A stretch of DNA of 64,000 bases from Chrysomallon squamiferum (taxonomy: Eukaryota; Mollusca; Gastropoda; Neomphalida; Peltospiridae), in contig CM022672.1 in NCBI GenBank assembly GCA_012295275.1, positions 28,437,972 through 28,501,971 on the forward strand, given 5' to 3'. Position numbers and translations under genes: made by a program. The notes under the pieces are model-generated. The model worked only from the letters and a program-made list of their open reading frames with translations. It was not told the origin of the DNA and did no database searches. The stretch's first letter is position 1. Every line of letters starts with the position of its first letter. Positions 36,197 to 46,413 of the stretch are shown one piece after another.

Positions 36197-39100
36197 GTTA
36201 TTGTTGTTGTTGTTGTTGTTATTACTACTGTTGTTGTAAAACGTTTTTTATTTATTTATTTTTTGTTTTTTGTTTCCTACAGATCATTTGTTTCTTCAAA
36301 ATAACAAATCAAGAGCAGAAGCTTCAAAGGTTATTGTCCTTATTTCTAGTGGTCAGACAGACAGCGTGTTAGACACAATGTCTGTTGTTGTAGAACTACA
36401 CAAACTGAGTGTTACCATTTACACAGTGTCTGTTGGTCAGAATGTTAATGAAAAAGTGTTTCAGCTGATTGCTAGTTTACCGCCATGTTCACACACGTTT
36501 AAAGTAATGGACTACGATCATTTAAGCAAGTTTAAACTACCTCTGGTGCACCCTCAGTGTACAGGTACAGCGCTGTTTTTAAAACATCTATTAATATCAC
36601 TGATCAAAACCTAAACGTTATATATTTTTATTAATAGCACATGATCATTATTAAATACTGTAATAGTAGGAAAATAAATAACTGATAAAGAGCACGATAG
36701 ATCACAGGCGTTTATTTTATTGTTTGCTGTCGTGATCGCATTTAAATTTGTATAAATAACCTTCAATGAGTAAAGTAAAAATATACATTTTCCCTTACAC
36801 AATCATTTTTAAATAAACAAACAAACAACTACAAGGCCACGTGCAACTGTTTGCATAATCAAGCTTCAAATTACATGATAAAGAACTATTATTAGATATA
36901 ACTTTTCCTTTAACATATTTATTTTTCAGTTCCTATCATACTGCAGCCAGGGGAATACAGCTATCAGTGTGGGTTTAACGTAATTCTACAAGCTTCTGGT
37001 GGTTCAGTTGGTTCCACCATGACTGTTCGTAAACTTATATTTTATTTATTTTAGCTACCTTTAATTATTTAGCATAATACATTTCAAAATATTTCTGTTT
37101 AGATGTCATGTCTGTTAAAAAATATTATTATGTAAGTGAGTGCATAATCTCTTAAAAAGATGACGAAACAAATAAAATGTGGAAAAGTTCATTTCAGTTA
37201 TTTCATCTCATGCAACATTTTATACAATAATACATTTAAAAATATAAGTATTTCTGACATTTTCAGATCAGCCTGGATAAAGGAAAAGCTGCAGCCTACG
37301 TTTCCTACAGTAGTTCTTTTCCAGATACTCTTAATCAGAGACAAAATCTGTCTTCTTCAATTCCTACAAGAATACCAGTTCCTGCTAATAAGACTGGTTC
37401 AGTATTCATTCGTACAGAAACATCTCACAACTTTGCTTGCAGCGGCAATTACAAAGTTGTCGTTGAAACATCAGTAGCAAACAATTCAGGTATGTTCTAT
37501 TTAGATGTAAATAAAGAGGCGGTGGGCGCTGTCCGTTATTGTTTGCGTGTTTTTATTGGCCACAAGTTTTTTCATAGAATCACATGTATATGAAATCTTC
37601 AGATTGCCACGGAAACCACAGAGATGATAACTCCTTATTTTATTGGTATAAACAAGGAAAGAAATTGCCTGTGTGGGGTATTTAAATGTCCATGCCAGAA
37701 AAATCTTGCCTCTAGAAACCGCATGTTGAAAATAAATGTTTTAAAAATACAGCATGTGCAATTCTGCTATGTATGAATATATTATCAAATGATGAGGCTT
37801 TGAACATGTCATTTCTACCGAAATCATATTTTGGTTCATGACACCAAAGGGCCAAACCAATGATTTTGGCTGTCGTGTGTGCCTTTAAGGTTCTTCTGCT
37901 TTGGGAACTTGACAGGAAGAAAAATGTGGGAACATTTGTTAAGTTTTGTATCATCAAATTGACGCTGTTCAATTGTCCAAGTACAGACTTATTTTGTTAC
38001 ATGATTCAACACAATTTAAATGCAGCTACAAGACAGTTGCAGACAACTAAGAAATAACTTGTGGACTGCAGATCAGAAGACAGATTTCAAAAAGTGTTTG
38101 CTACTGAAATTGCAAATGAACTAGAGACAGTACCAGAGCTTGAAACAGATCAAATTACAACCCAGGAGGGCATCACTAGACCTCTGCATTCCACTGATAC
38201 CACCAAAAGAAGTACTTCTTTTCACATACCAACACATTTTTTTTGGATAGTTTTGCTAATGTTGCTATTGCATTAAGGAGCCTTCTCACACTTTCAGTAT
38301 CAGTGACATGTGGTGAGCTTAGTTTCTCAAAGCTCAAACTTTTAAAATCTTACATTCATTGCAAGAGAGCCTAGTTAGCTTGGTAGCTGTATCAACTGAA
38401 CATACTCGGGCTCCATCACTTGATTTAGCTGAACTGGTTAGCTGAAAAGGCATGCAAAGTGAGATTTTAAAATGTCTTTCTTCTGAATTTATTCCTCAAC
38501 CAAATTTGGTTTCATGTGTATTAATATTGTTAAACTGTCATTTATGCTGTTAGTTCATCGCTAATGTCTATTTTTATGTTTGTTTATTTTTGTTTTCATT
38601 TTGTAAATAAAATAGTATCGATTATTTGGGTTTTTTGGATGTGTCAGGACATTTGAGAACAGAGGGGTAATTTAAAAACAAAATACTCTTGATTTGTGTT
38701 CAAATGTTGAAAAAATATTTTTCAAAATTTATTGTTTATAAATTTTGAAACTGATATTTTCCTGAGGTGCCAGAATCTAAATTTGCCCTGGTGGCAAGTG
38801 CAGCTGTTTTATGAGTTAGATCAACTGAAGCCAAAAAATAGTTATTTCCAATACTGAATTAATGTTACACAAATTATATTTAATTAGATATATGATAAAA
38901 GCCTTCTCTATGCAGCAACAAAATGTTGCCCAATTTCAGTTTGTTTCATCATTACTTTTACATATTTTCAACCATAATTAATTTGGTGTACCAAGATGTA
39001 AGGTGTTCTCAGCAAATCATGCATCGATAGCAACTGCTGTTTCTGCTAACGTCTGAAAAGTTCTTTTTTTTTCTTTTTTTTTGTGTGTGTGTGTATGTGT

Positions 39101-41379
39101 AATTTAGTAATTATATGGCATAATATTCCAGTTTTAGATAATATTTTCTTTTTGATAAAAGTTTTGATTATGAAGCTTCTTAGATTTTTATGAATTGTTT
39201 TTAGTATTAGATATAATGAAGGCTTCCCTGAAAATAATGCTAATTAATGTCATTAACTGGTACAGGAAATAAATAAAATAAATTAATATTAGGAAAATGC
39301 TTGAAAATGTGAAGGCTAATCAGTCTTCTAAAATAATCTTTTTGTATATCGGTTTAATTTCTAGGGGATTTTAGATCATTACACAATTAAGGTACATTTG
39401 AGCTAATTTTTGCAATTAATTATTTCATTGTAATTCATGTGTGTTCAAAACATGGTTAAAAATACTGTATATAAAAATCTTTTCTCAGTTGAAAATTATA
39501 AAGACAGAAGGACCAACATGTAAGCAAGTTACTCCAAATTAAACTAAACTGGAAATGTATTTAAGTTGAAACACAATGGAGAAGCTGCTATGAGAAAAAA
39601 CCCAGAAGATGTTGCAATCTTTGAACTAAATTTTCCAGTTATGTTTCTTTGTTGATGTTGCATTGTTAAGTTGCTAATTTGTATTTATATTCTTCTTTTA
39701 TTTTGCACTTTTTCTTTCTTTTTCAGTATGTCCTAAAGAAAAAATGGATATTGTTATTCTTTTGGATGCAGGTGTTTCTAAGACACAAAAAGAGTTTAAG
39801 AAAATGATGGATTTCGCAAGTACATTTGTCAGTCAGTTTGATATTGGTCCAAAAAGCACACATTTTAGTGTTGTAAATTTTGCTGAAAATGCAACTAACC
39901 AATTCTGGCTGACAGATTATGTAACAAAAGGTCAAATTCTCAATGCTTTTCACCACATCCAACCTTATGGACAAAATGTCAATCTTGCAGCAGCTTTAGC
40001 TTTTGCTAGGGAACACAGCTTTACTCCAAGGCATGGAATGCGTGATGATGCAGAAAAAGTTATTCTTCTAATAACTGACAACATATTAAGTCCATCAGCA
40101 GCAATTCACAAAGAGGCACAACTGCTACATAACGATGGAGTCAGAATTGTTGTAACTACCATCGGCACAAGGTTAGACCGGAAAATACTGGATATGTTGA
40201 CTTCATGGCACCATCATGTTGAACATGTCAGTAAATTTGATGACCTTGACAAAGTGGTTGAAAATGTGACAGAAGCAGCATGTGCCAGTAAGTTGATATG
40301 TCTACATCTGTGCTTTTAAATTTCTTAGTTTTACATTCAATGCAGTTATGACTAAATGCACTAAAAATTATTTTGTTTTTATAAAATGTTGAACAGAATC
40401 GGTCCAATGTTTATAAAATTTTTCTTTCTTCAACTTCAACATCATCTATAATATTACTACTATTTCAGAGGTAGAACTTGTGTGTGAAGAACTTGGCTTC
40501 CAGAGAAACTGTAGTATTGAAGATCTTGTGAGATTGATTCATTTAAAATTTGGTTCTGCTCTTGTTCCAGGTTTGCTATTTTATACAACTTTAAAGTACC
40601 TGCAAAAGATGATATAAAGATACATATATAATATTCTCTGAGTTGAATTTAAAGTATTTTGCTTACCTACATAAAAAGATAATAATAATTCTGTCTTCTC
40701 TGTAATCTTATAGAAAGGCTCTAAAATAAACTATATCTTTCTGGCTGCAGGTCATGGTTACCTTGCATCAAACCCATGCAATATCAGCTCCATATTCCCA
40801 GGAGTTCCACAGATAACGCGATTTCCACACCCAACAGACACAGACAAGTTCATCTTATGTGAACACCAACAACCCCTGATTGTACTGTGTCCACCAAACG
40901 AGATATACAATACTGCCAAACAAACATGTGTGATAACACAGTCTTTGACAACAGCACCAGGACATGTCACAGGTTCTCCAGTATTCTACACAGGTTCCAC
41001 TGCCCATCATTCATCCATTGGGGAAAAATTCTGTTCTGTATCAAACTTAAACAAAAACTCTCTGATCCACCCATATCCTGGTGACCATCACAAATACATT
41101 CGTTGTACAGGTATACCTGGCTGGATTCAAGTGTTGTCATGTGGCTTTAATAAAATTTTCTTAGAACATTTTGGGAGATGTGGAAATGAATATGTGCTTC
41201 TGGAGAATGGACAGTTTGACAAAACACAAGCAAACCCATGTACTAAAGCAGGACAAATATTCCCACATTTGTCAGATCCATCAAAATTTATTGAATGTGA
41301 CACAGATGGCAACGCTCACGTGAAGAAATGTCAACCACCAAAGATTTACAACAATTTCTTACATGCTTGTGACTATTAG
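33321..41379 (+). CDS. Secreted lysozyme-like/VWA/chitin-binding extracellular protein (complete, 9 exons)
   Basis: Exons: 33321-33572, 34005-34296, 34710-34997, 36283-36564, 36930-37024, 37267-37489, 39727-40287, 40469-40570 and 40751-41379. They join in phase to about 907 residues. Order: signal peptide (1 to about 18), lysozyme-like domain (about 30-175), VWA (about 187-370), an unassigned beta-rich Cys-containing region (about 372-477), VWA (about 480-665), linker (666-700) and three peritrophin-A (CBM14) domains to the stop. VWA plus CBM14 is the core of mollusc shell-matrix proteins such as Pif and BMSP, so a role in a chitinous extracellular matrix is the best inference; there is no laminin-G or acidic aragonite-binding stretch as in Pif. 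An AATAAA follows the stop at 41,438. Confidence 0.85.
34710..36564 (+). CDS. Exons 3-4: first VWA domain, degenerate MIDAS
   Basis: IDLLFILETSSR starts the Rossmann-type VWA fold, and AEASKVIVLISSGQTD and VTIYTVSVGQNVNEKVFQLIA give its later strands. The metal-binding DxSxS is replaced by ETSSR (residues 196-200), and the usual Thr of the second loop is absent in GSMDTAKAL. Metal-dependent ligand binding is therefore doubtful. The intron between the exons (34998-36282) holds a probable LINE remnant and an ATT microsatellite. Confidence 0.8.
35420..36110 (+). mobile_element. Probable LINE 3' remnant
   Basis: A non-coding block in intron 3 of the VWA gene, less AT-rich than its surroundings. 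In shifting frames it reads MLNITCQVRNQTSRVR followed by KSKTKFMDVTEQI, matching the MLxIxxRDRxRNxxIR-SKTKVxDV signature at the C-terminal end of many LINE reverse transcriptases. It is thoroughly degraded. An ATT/GTT microsatellite follows (about 36,155-36,235). Confidence 0.4.
36930..37489 (+). CDS. Exons 5-6: unassigned Cys-containing beta-rich region
   Basis: Reads VPIILQPGEYSYQCGFNVIL ... and, after an intron, ISLDKGKAAAYVSYSSSFP ... FACSGNYKVVVETSVANNS. It has the alternating pattern of a beta-sandwich and two Cys that could pair. I do not recognise the family. Keeping the frame requires exon 5 to end at 37,024 with a weak donor (GTTCGT); the better-looking GTAAAC 4 bp downstream would shift the frame into a stop. 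Confidence 0.6.
37800..38480 (+). pseudogene. Degraded hAT transposase C-terminus
   Basis: In shifted frames: DCRSEDRFQKVFATEIANEL, then LSVSVTCGELSFSKLKLLKS, then ESLVSLVAVSTEHTRA, then EKACKVRF. These match the C-terminal dimerisation block of ZMYM1-like hAT transposases (SAERSFSKLKLIKSYLR, RLxxLALLSIEH, KKARKVxF). Frameshifts and stops show it is dead. It sits in intron 6 of the VWA gene. The rest of that intron (38,480-39,726) has nothing recognisable. Confidence 0.65.
39727..40570 (+). CDS. Exons 7-8: second VWA domain and Cys linker
   Basis: VCPKEKMDIVILLDAGVS opens a second VWA; KVILLITDN and GVRIVVTTIGTRLD mark later strands. MIDAS is again altered: DAGVS (residues 491-495) keeps the first Asp and last Ser but has Gly at the middle Ser, and the second-loop Thr is replaced in GQNVNLAAAL. 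A single exon encodes the whole domain, unlike the first VWA. Exon 8 (VELVCEELGFQRNCSIEDL) is a short Cys-containing linker to the chitin-binding part. Confidence 0.8.
40751..41379 (+). CDS. Exon 9: three chitin-binding type-2 (CBM14) domains
   Basis: Three Cys-rich peritrophin-A modules are encoded in one exon: NPCNISSIFPG ... TCV, KFCSVSNLNKNSLIHPYPGD ... CG, and NPCTKAGQIFPHLSDPSKFI ... HACDY. Each has the conserved aromatic-rich core before a Cys (KFILCE, KYIRCT, KFIECD) and the CPP/CGF/CQPP Cys. A Thr/Ser/Pro/Gly spacer separates the first and second. The protein ends with the last module, so there is no membrane anchor. Confidence 0.88.
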
Positions 41380-41960
41380 CCGTTTGATGACAGAAACTGA
41401 AACAAAGAGTGTTGCTATCTCCTATGACTGATTACTTAATAAAGAAATTTTTATTGCATCAATATAGATTTGTTTATTTATGTTAACTAAACAAAAACAC
41501 ACTTCCATCTCTGACAGCATGACAATATAATTCTGACAGATTACTTAATAAAGAATAATGTTTCGTCCATAAATGTGAGCCAGTCTTTCCAAATCATTAT
41601 TTAATTGTTTCCTAAAGCACCTGTAATTGACTCTTATGCATTTAAAAAAAACCAATAATGTGTAAATGATTTTTTTTAAGCCAAAATAAGATCCATGTAA
41701 TTCTTAACTGAAAAACTGTAAGTAAAATAAAGTTCACAATATTACCATAACACGATAATGGAAAGATCTGCTTCAATGGTTATGTAATTCAAAATAATAT
41801 TATAGTGGGTTAAACTGCAAATACTGTAATGTCTGTCTGTCTGTCAGGGATTGCTTATATAACATAAACTCTTCATTTATTGAAAAACTTTTAACCAAGA
41901 ATATTGTGGAAGTTTATAAAATATATATGAATGTCTCACCCCAGGTACAGATTTTTATAT

Positions 41961-42005
<45 letters not shown>

Positions 42006-42276
42006 TGTGAGAGAGTTTGTGTGTGTATATATATATAAATAAAAGATACAGTTAATATTATACTTGTATTTTATAACAAAAATTCCATATATAACAAAGA
42101 TATTAAGATATGAAATCTTAACCACATAGATGCATTCACATTAGTTATTAAGAAAATTCTTCATTTTTGTGATTATAATTATCAAAAAATCTCTTTAAAA
42201 AATAATAATAAAATAAATCACCAGACAATTTAGCTGATGTACTGAAACAGAACAAATAATTCTGAAATCATGATAA
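41380..42276. other. Intergenic spacer between two convergent 3' ends
   Basis: Under 0.9 kb separates the stop codons of the VWA/chitin-binding gene (plus) and the C3-like gene (minus). It contains the plus-strand polyadenylation signal AATAAA at 41,438-41,443, a candidate minus-strand signal (plus TTTATT at 41,876-41,881), and a (TG)n microsatellite of about 45 bp (41,957-42,003). Confidence 0.6.
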
Positions 42277-44005
42277 TCAAAATAACAAGTGAGTCTTCTT
42301 TTTGGAAATAGGATCCCTCTTCTTCTTTTTCTTTATTTTCTTCATCTTTTGCTTTTTGTGACAACCTTTTTTATATAGTCTCCTGAATGTTTTCTTGAAC
42401 ATCTTGGCAAGTTGCTTCTTTCTGGGATCCAGGCTTTTATCTCGCGGTCTGTGGAATTCAATTACTAATGCATTCTGGTCCAGAAGAAAGACATGTCTGG
42501 AATAACAATAATATAATTGTAATGTAGAAAATTATATTTTCCCCCAAGATTTAATTAGAATCAAACAAATAAAAACAACATAACAAATATGCATTCCTAA
42601 GTATTCCATGTATCCACTAATAAATAAATATAACAATCATGTAGAAGTATAGAGAAAAATAATTTGTGTGTTCATTTTTTTCTAAACTCACATGCACACT
42701 TTAATACTTACAATTCATTTCCCTCAATATCAGTAAATTTCTTTGGATCCTTTGCTAACATTGTGTAGAGTCTGTTCACTTTCAATACTGGACATCTGCA
42801 TGATGACCTCTTCAGCAGAATTAATTTGTTTTTCACCTTCAACCTTTGCTGACCACCTACAATACAATATATATTAAATATCTATTTTGGTTTAATCATT
42901 TGAGAAGAAAAAGAACTCATTAAATATTATAATGAAAAATAAACTGGTTAATCTACATTAATACCAGTAAGCAAGAATGCTGATATTTCAGCGGTGAGAG
43001 GAAATGGAATATGTAAATTTTATTCTTAAATTAATTTAATTTACTTACGTTGGTAATGCATTTGTTGGACTGTGCACAGATACCTGACAAATCCAGAATG
43101 TTGTGTGTCTGCATCAATAACTTTCACCACCACTGCTACAATTACACAACATCAAGCTAATGAAGCTTAGCTAAAATTATACTGAACTGTGGATAACTAC
43201 TAAACAGATCAACTTATACTTAGTCAAGAATTGTGATAAAATTACACTTCATGTAACATTAACATTTTACTTCACTTAGTAAAAACAAGAAACATATCTT
43301 TAATTATACAGCAGTGTGGTTAACTCTAGACTATATACCCTCAAATTATATTTCAATGAGAATAATGATAAAATTTTGTTTCAGAGTACATTTAGCATTT
43401 TAAATTCTTAGAAAAACTAAAACATATTTCTTCCAATTTAAAACATTTGATTATTCTTATTCAAATAAAATTATAATGAAAGTAAGTACCGTGTGTTGCA
43501 TTCATGCAAGCATAGTTCCAGTAAAAAGCCCAGTTTTGTCCATACCATTTATTTTCACATTTACCACATCGACCTGATGTAAGAAAAAAACCAAAAACCC
43601 ATATCAACTAGTGGTAATATATGAAATATTAATAAACATGAAATAAAAATGTGTGTGTGTGTGATTAATTAAAGTAATACTACTAAGCAAATATTTTATT
43701 TAAAAAATTATTTATATTAAAAATTTACAACAATAAAGTCATTTAATCATTTATCTAATATGTATCTCCTTCCATTTATCATAAAGATAATAATAAATGA
43801 AAATCAGTTTAAGAGACTGTTTTCAGATGACATTAAAAAACTGATAAAATACTGTTTCAGTAATATATATACATGAAAAACAATTATTTTAATCATGTTT
43901 TATTTCTACCTTCAAGACACTGACATATTCGCTTTTGGCTGTCACAAAAGTTTGCTAGATTTCCACTAGAGTTGTATGGTTTGTAGAACTTAGAACAACG
44001 TTTAT
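42277..44005 (-). CDS. C3: C3-like C-terminal exons: anchor, NTR/C345C domain and Lys-rich tail
   Basis: Exons: 43910-44005 (RCSKFYKPYNSSGNLANFCD then ICQCLEG, matching CTRFYHPEKEDG ... CRCAEENC), 43490-43573 (RCGKCENKWYGQ), 43049-43135 (KVIDADTQHSGFVRYLCTVQ), 42712-42856 (SSCRCPVLKVNRLYTMLA) and 42277-42496. The last exon ends the NTR fold (FRRLYKKGC) and then adds a basic tail of about 28 residues dominated by Lys, ending HLLF and the stop. Vertebrate C3 ends soon after the last NTR Cys, so this tail is unusual. Confidence 0.86.
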
Positions 44006-46370
44006 CTAGATTTACCAAAAAATAAAGAGGTGTGTGAGACCAGTACATAAAAACAGGTCTGTATTAAAATATGGTGAAATTCTGGTCAATGGAAAGTTGG
44101 CCCTAATAGATAATTAGGCTGTAAGAAATGTATTTACAATTATCTGTGAAAAATGAAGTTTACTAAATCATTATCCAAATAAATTATGAAACAGTCAAAG
44201 ATAAACTAGCATCATTTTTTAAAATTTATGTAATTTAAAGTAAATACAAATGATGAAATTCTAAGGCATGCTCACAATTACAAATTTAAAATTTGTAATG
44301 AAATTAACTTTGTTTACAAGTTATGAAATAGTGTCCTAAAGATTTTAAATCATGGATGTGTGAGGTCTTACCTGGATTGTAGTAGTCATAAACCTGAACT
44401 TTGGCTGGTTGGATGTTTTCTGCAATATGTCTTTGTTTGGCTCTAAATCTGACACATTCAGTATGCTTATGAGAAATCTGAAATAATAATTTTATTATTA
44501 ATTCATATTCATGCAATTTACATTCTGTAGTAACTAACTAACTAAATAAATAAATTTAAATTTAAAAATGAATAATATATACACTATCTTTACAATTTCA
44601 GTATGATATTAAATTAATATATAATACTTTATACTAATTAACAGTAAACCACACATACCTATAAGTAAATCCAAACACACACACACATACACATACAAAC
44701 ACAGTGAAATATATACATTCAGTGTAACAAAAATTACATTTTCAAAACAATTATCTAGTTTCTATAATAATTCTTTATATCATATTATTAAGTGTAATAA
44801 ACTTGCCTCTTCTAAGTAGAATATGACAGACTTTTGAGAATGCTCATAGTGTTGTATTTTACCCTTTTCTTTTAGCTAAAAATAATCAACATATATTTTA
44901 TTATTAAGAAAAAAAGGATAACAAAACGAACAACAAATACATCTTGCTAAAAGAATACAAGTACTAACTGTAATGTTATACTACTAATAAGCAATACTGA
45001 AAAATAAAAATAATTAAAATTAAAATTAAATAACAAAATAAATTTAAAATTCCCCTAAAATATAAAATATGAAAAACAATTTATTATGTCAATATCATTT
45101 TGAGCATATCCATGATGATTATGATGAAAACAAAAGATAAGTTATCATAAAAAAAAAATGTTTTTCAAAACCTTTTTCAAGTCATTTTTAATGGGCTGAT
45201 ATCCTGTGAACAATCCAACATCCAGCACTGACATTCCTGTTTCTCTCTCCCCACTGTACCTGAAATTATTTTTTATTCATAATAAATTACAACATACTTT
45301 TTCCTATATATAAAATATTCTCATTTTAAATTTATTTTAACTTACTTTCATGTCACATATGCTAACAGTAGTTACTATTTTTACTTACATACTGAAAATA
45401 TTAAAAATACACTTAATTTTACTTACATATAATAGATAGTCTGGTAATTGTAAATAAATCTAAGTAGCTCAGTTGTTAAGAGTTTTTCCTGACACACTGC
45501 TGATCATAAATCAGACATTTAACAAATTACTTTTCAGCTACTTACTAGAAATATTGTTTATAAAAAAATATTTTCTGTCAAAATAATGATGGTAATTGGT
45601 GACCACTGTATCCATTAGTACAGAAAAAAGCTAAAAAACTTGAATACTGTATATAATCCATTAATACCGTAATTTTAATTAAATATTGTACAATGATATG
45701 TAGTGTTTATTATCACAGGATGTATTGGTGGACTGTCACTTGGAATCATTATGTCAATGTCCATCCTGTGATAAAATTACTATGTGGTATGCTATACTAT
45801 TTCAGAACATCTGCCACAACATATCATGACAGTATACAGAAAGATTAGTGTTCCATTATTAGATCCATGATTACATTATTGAGTAAGTTTAATATTTATC
45901 TTGGATTTCCCATTATTGGTAGGTGTTAGCACTCACCTAACACACACAGATTATATGCTCCTGATAGTGTAAAGAATTAAAATGTATATTTACTGCACAC
46001 AGACTTCTATACAGAGGACTCGTGCACTGACTCTAACAGATCTTTCTCTCCGCTCATTCAAAGATCCAACTTTAGAGAATGCTGCACCAACTCTGGAAGT
46101 TGCAGGAGTTTTGTTTGTATTGTCGAAATGTGTGTCATCATCCAGGATCTTGCCAATTCTAGGCACAACAGAAGGAAACACGAATGACCCTAAATCTTCA
46201 TCATTTTCTCCATCATCATCACTGCAGTCAAGAGAACATGGCTGACACTGTTTTCTGTAACAGAAAATCAGTGAAAAAAATTAATGAACTATATCAGTGC
46301 TATAACAAGATATCATTAGAAAATGATATATTTTTCAAAACTGATGTAGATATTTGATAAATACTAGAGA

Positions 46371-46413
<43 letters not shown>

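Noticed and set aside
37160-37477. 105-aa plus-strand ORF over exon 6 of the VWA gene
   Set aside because: The alternative frame, reading ISLDKGKAAAYVSYS, links in phase with the flanking exons and looks like a secreted domain; this ORF does not.
45982-46245. 87-aa plus-strand ORF opposite the C3 cleavage-insert exon
   Set aside because: It is antisense to a well-supported C3 exon; its Ser-rich composition mirrors the acidic codons of the other strand.
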